From positions 1,612,001-1,676,000 of the forward strand of contig NZ_CP059987.1 of NCBI RefSeq assembly GCF_014483895.1: a stretch of 64,000 bases of DNA, given 5' to 3'. The notes under the pieces are model-generated. The model did not search any database and was not told where the DNA came from. It saw only the letters and a program-made list of their open reading frames with translations. The stretch comes from Protaetiibacter sp. SSC-01. Its GTDB lineage: Bacteria; Actinomycetota; Actinomycetes; Actinomycetales; Microbacteriaceae. This document shows positions 1 through 9,161 of the stretch, piece after piece (within the stretch, counting starts at the first letter, position 1; each line of letters starts with the position of its first letter). Made by a program: the position numbers and the translations under genes.

Positions 1-2708
1 ACCGCGTCGATCGCGTCGATCGTCGGCGGCAGGGCCGCGGTGAGCGTGCCCTTCCACGTCGCGCCGAGCGCGTGCTTCTTCGCCGGGGCCGTCACCTTCG
101 TGACGTGCAGGACGGGGTTCGCGAGCACGTCGATCGTGGCCTGCACATCGACGGGCAGCGAGCTCGACGCCGTGACGGTGCACGTCGAGGTGCCGTTCCG
201 CTTGATCTCGGTCGGCTCGCACGACTGGGCGAGCGACAGCGACGCCTCCCCGACGTTGACGGCGACCGGCAGCACGACGGCGTTGCCGCCCCTGCGCGGC
301 GTGAGCACCAGCTGACCCTCGTGCCATCCGTCCGCCGCCCCGATGCCCGTGATGAGGATCGTGAGCTTCTTCGACGAGCCCGCGGCGAGCGTGAACGACG
401 AGGGGCTCACGAACGCCTGCACGCCACCCGAGATCGACGAGCTCGCCGAGAACGTCTGCGGCGAGCCGGTGACGTTCTTGACGGTGCGCGTGACGACGAC
501 CGCGCCCGGGAGCGGGTCGATGAGCACGCTCGGGATGTTGAGGTCGTTCCGGCTGAGCGGGTCGGCGGCGCTCGCCGCGAACCGGTCGGCCGTCTCGCTC
601 ACTGTCAGCACGGGTGCGACCGCACGGTCGGCCCGGATGCTGCCCGCGCCCCGGTCGAAGACGCCCGCGGGGCTCCCGTCCGCGTTGACGACGCTCTGCA
701 CCGACGAGGTCATGAGCGCCGACTTGACCTGACCCGGCGTCCAGTCGGGGTGCGCCGCGATGACGAGCGCCGAGACGCCCGCCGCGTGTGGCGACGACAT
801 CGAGGTGCCCGCGATCGCCTGATAGAGCTCGCCCTGCGGGCCCGTCGCGACATCCGTCGACTCGGGCGTGTGACCCGCGAGGATCTGCACGCCCGGCGCG
901 GTCACGTCGGGCTTGAGGAACTCGCCGATGGGTCCGCGCGAGCTGAAGCCCGCCATGACGTCGCCCTGCGCGGGCGCCGCCTGCCCCTCCGCCCACGTCG
1001 CCGTGATGTCGGGGTGACCTGCGAGGAACGCGAGCAGCTCGTCGTTCGGCCCTTCGAGGTGGATCGTCGGGAGGAAGTGGTTGTCCGTCTCGACATCGCT
1101 CGCCGTGGGGTTGTAGAGGATCATGCCCTCTGCGCCACCCTGCGCGGCGTTGTAGCCCTTCTCGACGCGGCCGTTCTCACCGCGCTCGCAGACCACGACG
1201 TAGCCGCTGAGCGAGCCCTCCGGGAACGGCTCCAGGCAGCGCGCGCCGCCCGTATAGCCGGGCACGACGGCCGCGAGCACGACGGGCGTGTCGGTGACCC
1301 CCTGCGTGAGCGTCGAGCCCTCCTTCGCGTACGTCGCGCCGTCGCTCGAGGTGAGCGTGAGGGTCGAGGCGTACTGCCGGTCGTAGGTCGAGGCCGCGAC
1401 CGTCGTGACCCACGGTCCCGCGTGGTTCGCCGTCGAGGCGCCCGGGCCATCGTTGCCGGCCGAGGCGTTCACGGCGATGCCCGCGGCGTACGCGTCGAGG
1501 AACGCGAGCTCCACGGGGTCCGTGTAGACCGACGCGGAACCGCTGATCGAGTAGTTGATGACGTCGACGCCGTCGATGATCGTCTGCTGCACGGCGGCGA
1601 GCAGGTCGGAGTTGTAGCCGCCGCCGGGGCCGAGTGCGCGGTAGGCGATGACGGATGCGCCCGGTGCGATGCCGCTCACGGGGCCGCGGTCGACGCCGAA
1701 GACGGGCGCGCTGTCGACGTAGGAGCCGGCCGCGGTCGTCGCCGTGTGCGTGCCGTGGCCGTCGGAGTCGCGCGCGGAGCACTCGCCGCCGGAGCAGAAG
1801 TCCTCCTCGCCGATCTCGTTGAGCGCGGCGTAGGTGTCGAGGAAGGCGTACGCGCCGACAAGCTTGTCGTTGCAGGCGAACGCCGGGTCGCCGCCGTCGC
1901 CGAAGTCGCAGTCCCACGGGCCGCCGTCGGGACGCGGGATGCCGTTGTCGGCGAGCATCGGGTGCTCGGGCCAGATGCCCGAGTCGATGACGCCGACGAT
2001 GACGCCCTGGCCGGCGAGGTCGCGGCCGCCGAGCGAGGGCCACACGGCGTCGGCGCCGATGAACGTGCTCGCGTCGTTGTCGATCGTGCCGTCGCCGGCC
2101 GCGACCGCCGCGCCGCTCGCGCCGACCGCCGCGACGGATGCCGCGAGCGACCCGCTCTCCGACGACGGGAGGCGGCGCAGCGCGTTGTCCTGCACGGCGG
2201 CGACGCCCTCGACGCCCAGGATCGCCTTCGCATCACGTGCCTGGACGGTCATCGAGAGCCCGCCGTACGCCACCGCGTACGTGCCCAGGCCCTTCGCGCT
2301 CGGCACAGCGGCGGTGATCGCCGCCTGCGTCTCGGCGAGCACGCTCTCGACGTGCGCCAGGTACTTCTTCACCGCCGCATCCGAGAGCGAGAGCTCCTTG
2401 CCCGTGACCGACGGGCTCGTCGCCGCGAAGCCGTCGAGGTCGCCCGTGTAGGAGGCGACCGGGTCGACGTCGACCTTGATCATGACGGGCACGACCGCCC
2501 CGTCCGAACGGGCGAGCAGCGCCTGGTCGCTCTCGGCGAGCTGACCGGTCTTCGTGCGCGCGCCCTCCTGCGGTGGTCCCTCCGGACTCACGCTCGTTCC
2601 GGTGAAGCCGGACCCCGGATCGGCTGCGTACGCGGGTGCGGCGACCGCCCCCACGACGAGCGCCGATGCGGCGCAGACGGACACGAGGACAGATCGACGA
2701 GAGCGCAT
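1..2708 (-). CDS. Secreted subtilisin-like serine protease (S8) with PA domain, 3' end cut by window
   Basis: The 902 visible codons run off the left edge, so the C-terminus is missing. The start ATG follows GGAGGGG. Residues 1-28 form a signal peptide (Arg-rich start, hydrophobic core, AYA cleavage site). An inhibitor_I9-like propeptide region follows, then the S8 domain with the triad Asp242 (GVIDSG), His318 (HGTH) and Ser636 (GTSMSSPHAAG). The long gap between His and Ser holds a protease-associated (PA) insert around residues 440-560 (CLEPFPEG, VVVCERG, AEGMILYN). After the catalytic domain come Fn3-like beta domains that continue to the window edge. This is the layout of large extracellular subtilases of Actinobacteria. 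It probably degrades external protein. Substrate and wall attachment cannot be judged because the C-terminus is missing. Confidence 0.93.
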   Translation of the reverse strand, partial: MRSRRSVLVSVCAASALVVGAVAAPAYAADPGSGFTGTSVSPEGPPQEGARTKTGQLAESDQALLARSDGAVVPVMIKVDVDPVASYTGDLDGFAATSPSVTGKELSLSDAAVKKYLAHVESVLAETQAAITAAVPSAKGLGTYAVAYGGLSMTVQARDAKAILGVEGVAAVQDNALRRLPSSESGSLAASVAAVGASGAAVAAGDGTIDNDASTFIGADAVWPSLGGRDLAGQGVIVGVIDSGIWPEHPMLADNGIPRPDGGPWDCDFGDGGDPAFACNDKLVGAYAFLDTYAALNEIGEEDFCSGGECSARDSDGHGTHTATTAAGSYVDSAPVFGVDRGPVSGIAPGASVIAYRALGPGGGYNSDLLAAVQQTIIDGVDVINYSISGSASVYTDPVELAFLDAYAAGIAVNASAGNDGPGASTANHAGPWVTTVAASTYDRQYASTLTLTSSDGATYAKEGSTLTQGVTDTPVVLAAVVPGYTGGARCLEPFPEGSLSGYVVVCERGENGRVEKGYNAAQGGAEGMILYNPTASDVETDNHFLPTIHLEGPNDELLAFLAGHPDITATWAEGQAAPAQGDVMAGFSSRGPIGEFLKPDVTAPGVQILAGHTPESTDVATGPQGELYQAIAGTSMSSPHAAGVSALVIAAHPDWTPGQVKSALMTSSVQSVVNADGSPAGVFDRGAGSIRADRAVAPVLTVSETADRFAASAADPLSRNDLNIPSVLIDPLPGAVVVTRTVKNVTGSPQTFSASSSISGGVQAFVSPSSFTLAAGSSKKLTILITGIGAADGWHEGQLVLTPRRGGNAVVLPVAVNVGEASLSLAQSCEPTEIKRNGTSTCTVTASSSLPVDVQATIDVLANPVLHVTKVTAPAKKHALGATWKGTLTAALPPTIDAIDA

Positions 2709-2847
2709 GCTTCCCCTCCGCGGATGGTGGTGCGGTGTGCGGCGCCACTACCCCCTTACGCGGGTAGACCCCCCTGTCTGGGCGACGCCCGATCGACACC
2801 GTAGCCGCCGCTCGGAGCGCAGCGCTAGAGCGGATCACGCACGAATG

Positions 2848-2893
2848 CCGCGTCTGTGCGCACGGGAAGTGCGCGCCCCGCGAGCAGACGCGG
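2848..2893 (-). terminator. Nested hairpin downstream of thrS
   Basis: A 9-bp stem (CCGCGTCTG/CAGACGCGG) encloses a second stem (TGCGCAC/GTGCGCG) 18 bases after the thrS stop. There is no clear T tract, as is common for terminators in high-GC Actinobacteria. Function is inferred from position. Confidence 0.5.
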
Positions 2894-2910
2894 GAAACGT
2901 GCTCGTGAGG

Positions 2911-4866
2911 TCAGACCTGCGCGTGCGTGTCGATCGCGTCGCGGATGCGGCGCACGGCCTCGTCGACCGGCACGCCGTTGTCCTGGCGGCCGTCGCGGAA
3001 GCGGAAGCTGACCGTGCCGGCGTCGCGGTCCTGGCTGCCCGCGATGAGCTGGAACGGCACCTTCATGAGGGTGTGCGTGCGGATCTTCTTCTGCATCCGC
3101 TCGTCGCTCGCATCCAGCTCGGCGCGCACGCCCTCGGCGCGCAGTCGGCCGATGATGTCGCCGAGGTAGTCGGCGAACTCCTCGGCCACGGGCACACCCA
3201 CGACCTGCACGGGCGAGAGCCACACCGGGAACGCGCCCGCGTAGTGCTCGAGCAGGATCGCGAAGAAGCGCTCGATCGAGCCGAAGAGCGCCCGGTGGAT
3301 CATGATGGGGCGCTTCTTCTGGCCGTCGCGGTCGGTGTACTCGAGCTCGAAGCGCTCCGGCAGGTTGGGGTCGACCTGCACGGTCGAGAGCTGCCACGTG
3401 CGGCCGATCGCGTCGCGCGTCTTGAGGTCGATCTTGGGGCCGTAGAACGCCGCCTCGCCGGGCATCTCGGTGAGCTTGAGCCCCGAGGCCTTTGCGACGT
3501 TGCGGAGCGCGTTCGTCGAGTACTCCCAGAACTCGTCGGATCCGATCCACTTCGACTTCTCGTCGTCGCGCATCGAGAGCTCGAGCTCGAAGTCGTCGAG
3601 CCCGAAGTCGCGCAGCATCGAGATGACGAACTCGAGGACCTTGGTCGCCTCGTCCTCGAGCTGCTCGGGCGTCACGAAGAGGTGGGAATCGTCCTGGGTG
3701 AAGCCGCGCACGCGCGTGAGCCCGTGCAGGGCGCCCGAGAGCTCGTTGCGGTACACGGTGCCGTTCTCGGCGAGCCGCATGGGCAGGTCGCGGTAGCTGC
3801 GCGCACGCTCCTTGTAGATGAGGATGTGCATCGGGCAGTTCATGGGCTTCAGGTAGTAGTCCTGGCCCTGCTTCGTGACGTTGCCCTCGTCGTCGCGCTC
3901 CTCGTCCATGACGATGGGCGGGAACATGCCCTCCTTGTAGGTCACGAGGTGGTTCGACTGGAGGAACAGGTCCTCCTTGGCGATGTGCGGCGTGTACACG
4001 TAGGTGTAGCCGGCCTCGACGTGACGACGGCGCGCGTGCTGCTCCATCTCCATGCGGATGACGCCGCCGCGCGGGTGCCAGACCGAGAGGCCCGAGCCGA
4101 TCTCGTCGGGGAAGCTGAAGAGGTCGAGCTCCTTGCCGAGCTTGCGGTGGTCGCGCTTGGCGGCCTCCTCGAGGCGCTCGAGGTACGCGCGCAGCTCGTC
4201 CTTGCTCGCCCACGCGGTGCCGTAGACGCGCTGCAGTTGCGGGTTCTTCTCCGAGCCGCGCCAGTAGGCGGCGGCCACGCGCATGAGCTTGAAGTGGCCG
4301 AGCGCGCCCGTGTTGGGCACGTGGGGGCCGCGGCAGAGGTCCTTCCAGACCGTGTTGCCGTCGCGGTCGACGTTGTCGTAGATCGTGAGCTCGCCTGCCC
4401 CGACCTCGACGCTCTCGCCGTCCTTGCCCGACTCGGCGCCGCCCTTGAGTCCGATGAGCTCGAGCTTGTACGGCTCGTTCGCGAGCTCGGCGTGCGCCTC
4501 GTCCTCGCTCACGACGCGGCGCACGAAGCGCTGGCCGGAGCGGATGATGCGCTCGGCCTCCTTGGTGATGGCGCCGAGGTCGTCGGGCGTGAAGTGCTCG
4601 GCGACGTCGAAGTCGTAGTAGAAGCCGTCCTGCACGGGCGGGCCGATGCCGAGCTTCGCCTCGGGGTTGATGCGCTGCACCGCCTGCGCGAGCACGTGCG
4701 CCGTCGAGTGGCGGATGATGGCGAGGCCGTCGGGCGAGCTCGCCTCGACGGGCTCCACGGCATCCGTCTCGGTGACCGCCGTGGCCTTGTCCTTGAGCTC
4801 GCCGTTCACGCGGATCGCGATGACGGCGCGGTCGGGGAACAGGTCGAAGCCGGTCTGCGCGCTCAT
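2911..4866 (-). CDS. thrS: Threonyl-tRNA synthetase
   Basis: Class II synthetase that charges tRNA(Thr) in the cytoplasm. The 651-residue product shows a short TGS-like N-terminus (about 50 residues), the editing-domain motif [11 protein letters not shown], the motif 2 loop region and zinc-site motifs of the catalytic core ([23 protein letters not shown]), motif 3 ([13 protein letters not shown]) and a C-terminal anticodon-binding domain. The N-terminal TGS portion is shorter than in most bacterial ThrRS. A TAAAGT hexamer lies 7 bases before the ATG, so the mRNA is probably leaderless and starts at the ATG. The upstream acyltransferase gene is on the same strand with a 46-bp gap that holds this promoter. 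Confidence 0.97.
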   Translation of the reverse strand: MSAQTGFDLFPDRAVIAIRVNGELKDKATAVTETDAVEPVEASSPDGLAIIRHSTAHVLAQAVQRINPEAKLGIGPPVQDGFYYDFDVAEHFTPDDLGAITKEAERIIRSGQRFVRRVVSEDEAHAELANEPYKLELIGLKGGAESGKDGESVEVGAGELTIYDNVDRDGNTVWKDLCRGPHVPNTGALGHFKLMRVAAAYWRGSEKNPQLQRVYGTAWASKDELRAYLERLEEAAKRDHRKLGKELDLFSFPDEIGSGLSVWHPRGGVIRMEMEQHARRRHVEAGYTYVYTPHIAKEDLFLQSNHLVTYKEGMFPPIVMDEERDDEGNVTKQGQDYYLKPMNCPMHILIYKERARSYRDLPMRLAENGTVYRNELSGALHGLTRVRGFTQDDSHLFVTPEQLEDEATKVLEFVISMLRDFGLDDFELELSMRDDEKSKWIGSDEFWEYSTNALRNVAKASGLKLTEMPGEAAFYGPKIDLKTRDAIGRTWQLSTVQVDPNLPERFELEYTDRDGQKKRPIMIHRALFGSIERFFAILLEHYAGAFPVWLSPVQVVGVPVAEEFADYLGDIIGRLRAEGVRAELDASDERMQKKIRTHTLMKVPFQLIAGSQDRDAGTVSFRFRDGRQDNGVPVDEAVRRIRDAIDTHAQV

Positions 4867-4873
4867 TCCCCCA

Positions 4874-4879
4874 ACTTTA
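4874..4879 (-). promoter_or_regulatory. -10 hexamer TAAAGT of thrS (leaderless)
   Basis: TAAAGT, then 7 bases, then ATG at 4866. It matches the TANNNT-N6-8-start pattern seen at many genes here. Confidence 0.6.
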
Positions 4880-4912
4880 GTGCTGGCGGAGGATCGTTCC
4901 GTCCGCGGGGAC

Positions 4913-7084
4913 CTAGGCTCGGCGCCCGACGTCGGGAAGGTCCGGGTGGACGCTGAGGAGGGCCGTGCGCATGACCGCCGCGAGGCGGGCCGAGAACTCC
5001 GCGCTCAGGTGGTGGCTGTCGATGCGGATCGCGGTGCCGTCGACGCTCCAGGGGCACATGGAGGCGGGCGTGCAGACCCACGAGCGCGTATCGATGTAGG
5101 GGACGTCTGCGGCTGCCGCCGCGGCTCGTTCGGCCGACGCCTGCCTCCACCAGTCGTCGCTGATCGGGACGCGGCACCGTGTTCCGCCCGGCTCGAAGTC
5201 GGCCGAGCCGCAGCCCTCGGTCCCGAGGGGCGGAGCACCGACCACGACGACAGGAGCGCCGCCGCGGGAGAGCGACGAGAGGGTTCGCATCATCCCGGCC
5301 TCCCACTCGGCTCGGGCGGCATCGCCCGACGCGCCGCTCACGAGACGAGCGAGCGTGCGCGTCGAGTTCGACACGAGCACGAGCTCCGGCTCGGCCGCGA
5401 CGGCCCCCGCGATGAGATCGGCGCGTATGGCGGCACACTCTTCCGCCCACGCTGGATCGGTCGATCCGACGGTGTACGCGGGCACATCGGCCGCGGGGCA
5501 CGCGCCGCGCGTCGCAGTCACGATCCGCCACTCCGCACCCAGCGCATCCCGCACGGCCGGCAGCCAACTGGCGGCGATCGAGTCCCCGAGGATGACGGCC
5601 GAGTGCGGGGCGTCCGGGTCGCCGACCACGCACGCGGCCTCCCATCCGGCGACCGTGACGCACGCACCCGACTCTGCATACGCAGGGGTGGCCGCGTCGG
5701 CGAGAGCTGCCGTGTCCATCGGCAGCTGCGTCCATGAGGCCGACGACGTGAGCGCCGCCCGAAGAGCGGCGAGGTCGGGGTAGACGCCGGGCGCGTCGAC
5801 GTAGCGGTCGGTGCCCGTCGTCGGCGCGGCGGGAATCGACGGTGGCGCCGACGGGGACGCGAGGGATGCGGTCCGAGATCGTCCTATGGCCGCAGCTCCG
5901 AGCGCCCCCGCCCCGAGGGCCGCGATGAGCACGATCGCGATCACGGCGGCCCACGGCGTGCGCTGGCCCCAGCGCTGCCACGGCTGCTCGAGCACGTGCT
6001 TCATGACCCACGCAGCGATGAGCGAGGCGAGCACGATCGTGACGCCCTCCTCGATCGTGAAGGTGCGACGGTTCTGCAGGATCGCGAGGGCCGAGATGAC
6101 GGGCCAATGCCACAGGTACAGACCGAAGGCGAGGCCGCCGAGCCACACGGCGGGCCGCGAGCCCAGCAGCCGGTGCGCACCGACGGGCGATGCCGAGTTC
6201 GCGCCGACGAGCACGAGCGCCGTGCCGAGCACGGGCCAGACGGATGCGATGCCCGGGAACCACGGATCGAACTCCCCCAGGAAGCCGAGCCCGACCACCA
6301 TCGCGAGCCCCAGCCATCCGAGCACCGCGCCCCACAGCCGGTTCGGCACGAGCCGCGCGCCGAGCAGCGCCAGCAGGGCGCCGACCCCGAACTCCCAGAT
6401 GCGGGCGGAGGTGTCGAGGTAGGCGATCGGCTGGTCGCGGAGGGTCTCGACGACGCTCCAGGTCCACGAGGCGAGCGTGAGGGCCGCGATCGCCGTCGTC
6501 GCCGCGCGCAGCCGTCGGGTCGCGCTGCTCCCCCGGCGCAGCCCGAGCGCGAGCACGGCGACGAGCGCGAGCCACACGAGGTAGAACTGCACCTGCATCG
6601 AGAGCGCCCAGAAGTGCTCGGCGGGGTTGAGCAGGCGATCGGCCGAGAGGTACCCGTCGGTCGCGAGCGCGAGGTACCAGTTCTCGCCGAAGAGGGCCGC
6701 CCATCCGGCTCCGCGCAGCACGTCGGAGGCGAGCGACGGCCGGGCCTCGAGCAGGATCCACGTGCCGACGACGATCGTGCCGAGCACGAGGAGCGCCGCC
6801 GGGATGAGGCGCGCGCCGAGGCTGCGCAGGTAGCGGATCGCGCCCACCTCGCCCGTGCGCACCCAGCGGATGACGAGCGTGACGGTGATGAGGTATCCCG
6901 AGACGACGAGGAAGACGTCGATGCCGCCCGAGATGCGCCCCCACCACAGGTGCGACGCCGCGACGAGGAGGATCGCGACCGCGCGCAGACCCTCGAGCTC
7001 CGGCCGGTAGGGGGCGCGGAATCCGGATGCGGCGGGCGCCGCCCGTGGCTCGTCGCCCATGAGAGCGGGAGCGGCCACGGTCAT
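4913..7084 (-). CDS. Membrane acyltransferase of the OafA/YrhL type with SGNH domain
   Basis: The 723-residue protein begins with an acyltransferase-3 domain of about ten membrane helices (opening [21 protein letters not shown], with the Arg-Ala-Val motif typical of the family) and ends with an extracellular SGNH hydrolase-like domain (block [12 protein letters not shown] about residue 475, C-terminal DSHHLS). Proteins of this layout transfer acetyl or other acyl groups from the cytoplasm to surface polysaccharides or peptidoglycan. The acceptor is not evident here. The gene stands alone between thrS and a small membrane peptide gene. The ATG overlaps no upstream gene, and no strong Shine-Dalgarno is visible. 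Confidence 0.9.
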   Translation of the reverse strand: MTVAAPALMGDEPRAAPAASGFRAPYRPELEGLRAVAILLVAASHLWWGRISGGIDVFLVVSGYLITVTLVIRWVRTGEVGAIRYLRSLGARLIPAALLVLGTIVVGTWILLEARPSLASDVLRGAGWAALFGENWYLALATDGYLSADRLLNPAEHFWALSMQVQFYLVWLALVAVLALGLRRGSSATRRLRAATTAIAALTLASWTWSVVETLRDQPIAYLDTSARIWEFGVGALLALLGARLVPNRLWGAVLGWLGLAMVVGLGFLGEFDPWFPGIASVWPVLGTALVLVGANSASPVGAHRLLGSRPAVWLGGLAFGLYLWHWPVISALAILQNRRTFTIEEGVTIVLASLIAAWVMKHVLEQPWQRWGQRTPWAAVIAIVLIAALGAGALGAAAIGRSRTASLASPSAPPSIPAAPTTGTDRYVDAPGVYPDLAALRAALTSSASWTQLPMDTAALADAATPAYAESGACVTVAGWEAACVVGDPDAPHSAVILGDSIAASWLPAVRDALGAEWRIVTATRGACPAADVPAYTVGSTDPAWAEECAAIRADLIAGAVAAEPELVLVSNSTRTLARLVSGASGDAARAEWEAGMMRTLSSLSRGGAPVVVVGAPPLGTEGCGSADFEPGGTRCRVPISDDWWRQASAERAAAAAADVPYIDTRSWVCTPASMCPWSVDGTAIRIDSHHLSAEFSARLAAVMRTALLSVHPDLPDVGRRA

Positions 7085-7152
7085 GACCTCATGGTGCGCC
7101 AGAGCGCGACCCGCTCGCGCGATCGCGCGCGGCGCGTCCGCGAGCGCTCGGG

Positions 7153-7416
7153 TTAGTCGGCGCGCGGACCTCGGTCGTCGTCCGCGTCGGGGTCCGTGTC
7201 GGGCTCGCCTTCCGCGTTCGCGGCGCCTCCCTTGCGAGCCCCGTCGAATGCGGGCCCGAGCGCGACACCGATCGCGACGCCCATGCCGATGCCGACGCCG
7301 ATGTTGCCGAGTGCCACGCCGAAGCCCGCGCCGATCGCCAGGCCGATCGCGATCCCGATGGCGAGCCCCGAACCGGCGTTGCTACGGGGTTCGGGCTTCT
7401 CGTCGTTCTCGCTCAT
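7153..7416 (-). CDS. Small glycine-rich membrane peptide, function unknown
   Basis: 87 residues: a charged N-terminus, about 45 residues of alternating Gly/Ala/Ile/Val (GIAIGLAIGAGFG, GVGIGMGVAIGVALG) with glycine-zipper spacing, and an acidic Asp-rich tail. It would form one or two tightly packed membrane helices. The ATG lies 6 bases after TAGGTT, a leaderless promoter as at neighbouring genes, which supports the start and the reality of the gene. No family function is known to me. Confidence 0.75.
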   Translation of the reverse strand: MSENDEKPEPRSNAGSGLAIGIAIGLAIGAGFGVALGNIGVGIGMGVAIGVALGPAFDGARKGGAANAEGEPDTDPDADDDRGPRAD

Positions 7417-7422
7417 ACCGGC

Positions 7423-7428
7423 AACCTA
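7423..7428 (-). promoter_or_regulatory. -10 hexamer TAGGTT (leaderless) of the glycine-zipper gene
   Basis: TAGGTT, 6 bases, ATG at 7416. Confidence 0.55.
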
Positions 7429-7488
7429 GGAACGGCGCCGGGAGCACGCCTCCGCCCCAAGACGGAGATGCAGGAGGAAGACAAGTGG

Positions 7489-7563
7489 TGGTGGGCGATA
7501 CTGGGATCGAACCAGTGACCTCTTCCGTGTCAGGGAAGCGCGCTACCGCTGCGCCAATCGCCC
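7489..7563 (-). tRNA. tRNA-Val (GAC), CCA encoded
   Basis: Full cloverleaf: acceptor GGGCGAT/ATCGCCC, anticodon stem CTTCC/GGAAG around loop CTGACAC (anticodon GAC), T loop TTCGATC, discriminator A, then an encoded CCA at 7489-7491. Last of three tRNA genes in a minus-strand cluster. Confidence 0.95.
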
Positions 7564-7597
7564 GTCTCCGAGGCTCGCGCTTCGGTTTCGGTGAGTG

Positions 7598-7668
7598 AGG
7601 TGGCGACGGGATTCGAACCCGTGTGGACGGCTTTGCAGGCCGCTGCCTCGCCTCTCGGCCACGCCACC
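7598..7668 (-). tRNA. tRNA-Cys (GCA)
   Basis: Acceptor GGTGGCG/CGCCACC, anticodon loop CTGCAAA (GCA), T loop TTCGAAT, discriminator U as usual for Cys. No CCA is encoded (the next bases read CAC). Confidence 0.95.
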
Positions 7669-7722
7669 AGGTGTGCGGTCTGTGCACTTGGTAGTGCAGC
7701 GGACCGTGAGACTCCTAACTCG

Positions 7723-7795
7723 AGCGGATGACGAGACTCGAACTCGCGACCCTCACCTTGGCAAGGTGATGCGCTACCAACTGCGCTACATCCGC
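7723..7795 (-). tRNA. tRNA-Gly (GCC)
   Basis: Acceptor GCGGATG/CATCCGC, anticodon loop TTGCCAA (GCC), T loop TTCGAGT, discriminator U. No CCA is encoded. First gene of the Gly-Cys-Val cluster. Confidence 0.95.
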
Positions 7796-7825
7796 GTTGC
7801 TCACCGTTTCCGGTGTGCGTCATTG

Positions 7826-7853
7826 ACTGTAGCCGATTCCCGCGCGACGTCAA
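7826..7853 (-). promoter_or_regulatory. SigA-type promoter of the tRNA Gly-Cys-Val cluster
   Basis: On the minus strand TTGACG (-35), 16 bases, TACAGT (-10), about 30 bases upstream of tRNA-Gly. This is close to the actinobacterial housekeeping consensus. Confidence 0.7.
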
Positions 7854-7930
7854 AACCGGGACACGCTCACGTTACGGAGGCGGTCGAGTGTGCGGAACGG
7901 CCCCTCCGGATATGGCAGGATGGTCGTCGC

Positions 7931-8006
7931 GGGCGATTGGCGCAGTTGGTAGCGCGCTTCCTTCACACGGAAGAGGTCATCAGTTCGAGTCTGGTATCGC
8001 CCACCA
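7931..8006 (+). tRNA. tRNA-Val (CAC), CCA encoded
   Basis: Acceptor GGGCGAT/ATCGCCC, anticodon loop TTCACAC (CAC), T loop TTCGAGT, discriminator A at 8003 and encoded CCA at 8004-8006. It lies opposite in direction to the tRNA-Val (GAC) gene 370 bp away and shares its acceptor stem and D-arm start. Confidence 0.95.
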
Positions 8007-8008
8007 AG

Positions 8009-8034
8009 AAACCCCCGGTCAGCCGGGGGTTTTC
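8009..8034. terminator. Bidirectional terminator between tRNA-Val and the Amt-like gene
   Basis: ACCCCCGG/CCGGGGGT stem with loop TCAG, flanked by AAA on the left and TTTT on the right, so it can act on both strands. The loop contains the stop codon (TGA on minus) of the Amt-like gene. Confidence 0.85.
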
Positions 8035-9065
8035 TCGTTTCGCGGAGCTGTCGCATCCGGTGCTCGACGCGCGTCGCGCGCGAGCAGCCAGCTCGGCACG
8101 CTCAGCACGAGGCCGAGCGCCGCAGCGGATGCGAAGGCCGCCACGGGAGGCAGCAGCGCCGCTATCCGGCCGGTGAAGACGAATCCGATCGTGTCGCCCG
8201 TGATCGCCGGTGCGAGGTAGCCGATCGCCGTCGACGCGAGCACGACGAGGGCCCAGTGGCCCGCACGCCCGCCCGACGAGAGTCGGCGCGATCCGTAGAC
8301 GACGGCAGCAGCAGCGCCCGCGAGCACGCCCACGACGAGCGACCAGGGGAACGATATCCCCGCGACGCCCGGCACGATCGCCACGAGCCCCGCGAGGGCG
8401 CCGTCGGCGGCCGAACGGACGGGATGCCGGGGCGTGCCCTTCAGCAGATCGACGAGCAGCCATCCGGCCGCTCCCCCGGCCGGCGCGACGACCGCGGCGA
8501 GCAGGATTCGCGGCGTGTACGCGTCGATGACGCCCTCGAGGCTCGCGAGCCACACGACCGCCGCGAGCCACACGACGAGCGCCGGGAGGGCGAAACGCGC
8601 CCAACCCTCGCGGACCCCGGATGACGGCGCACGCCACGCGGGCAGCACGGCGGCCGCCGACGTCACGAGCAGGGCGAGCGCACCGCCGAAGTCCTCGGCC
8701 CGGCACTCGCTCGCATCGCAGCCGGCGAGCACGAGCGGCGGAACGACCGACGCGACAGGGAAGACGATCCCGGCCCACGTCAGCACGAGTGCCCACGCGA
8801 CTCCCCCGCGGCCCGGAGCGACCTCCTGGGCGGCGCCGCCCAGGAGCACGGAGACGGGTCCTGCGGCGAAAGCCGACGCGAGCAGGTACGACGTCGTCTC
8901 CGCGCCCGTGACGGCGCCGAGAGGCACCACGACGGCCGCTGCGACGGCTGCGGCGGCGAGGGCGCGCACGACCGCCGCCGAGCGCCGGGGTGGGCGCAGC
9001 ATCCGCACGAGGCCGGCCGTCATGATGGCGCACGCGAGCGCCGAGACGAGCAGCAGTTCGGGCAC
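8019..9065 (-). CDS. Degenerate ammonium-transporter paralogue (membrane protein)
   Basis: 348 residues, about ten hydrophobic helices, GTG start after GGAGG. The C-terminal half aligns by eye with the upstream AmtB: ADGALAGLVAIVPG against AGSGAVAGLVAITPS, and WSLVVGVLAGA against WALVLGVVAGA. In the first half, EDFGGALALL matches IDYAGGTAVH. Both pore histidines of Amt proteins (His166 and His321 of the neighbour) are replaced by hydrophobic residues here, and the protein is about 60 residues shorter. It therefore probably does not conduct ammonium in the usual way. It may pair with or regulate AmtB. It follows amtB by 96 bp on the same strand, so cotranscription is likely. Its stop codon lies in a terminator loop. 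Confidence 0.75.
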   Translation of the reverse strand: MPELLLVSALACAIMTAGLVRMLRPPRRSAAVVRALAAAAVAAAVVVPLGAVTGAETTSYLLASAFAAGPVSVLLGGAAQEVAPGRGGVAWALVLTWAGIVFPVASVVPPLVLAGCDASECRAEDFGGALALLVTSAAAVLPAWRAPSSGVREGWARFALPALVVWLAAVVWLASLEGVIDAYTPRILLAAVVAPAGGAAGWLLVDLLKGTPRHPVRSAADGALAGLVAIVPGVAGISFPWSLVVGVLAGAAAAVVYGSRRLSSGGRAGHWALVVLASTAIGYLAPAITGDTIGFVFTGRIAALLPPVAAFASAAALGLVLSVPSWLLARDARRAPDATAPRNEKTPG

Positions 9066-9161
9066 AACGCCTCCGGTCCGGGTCGAGCACGTCGGTCGCT
9101 ACGACGATACGGGGCGCCGCCTCCGGAGAGACGGCGCCCCGCGCCGGTTCGAGGATGCCGA

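Noticed and set aside
72-2804. 910-codon frame on the plus strand
   Set aside because: Shadow of the S8 protease gene, which has a signal peptide and an intact catalytic triad on the minus strand.
7489-8006. tRNA cluster as integration site of a mobile element
   Set aside because: No integrase, no direct repeat of a tRNA 3' end and no foreign composition were seen on either side.
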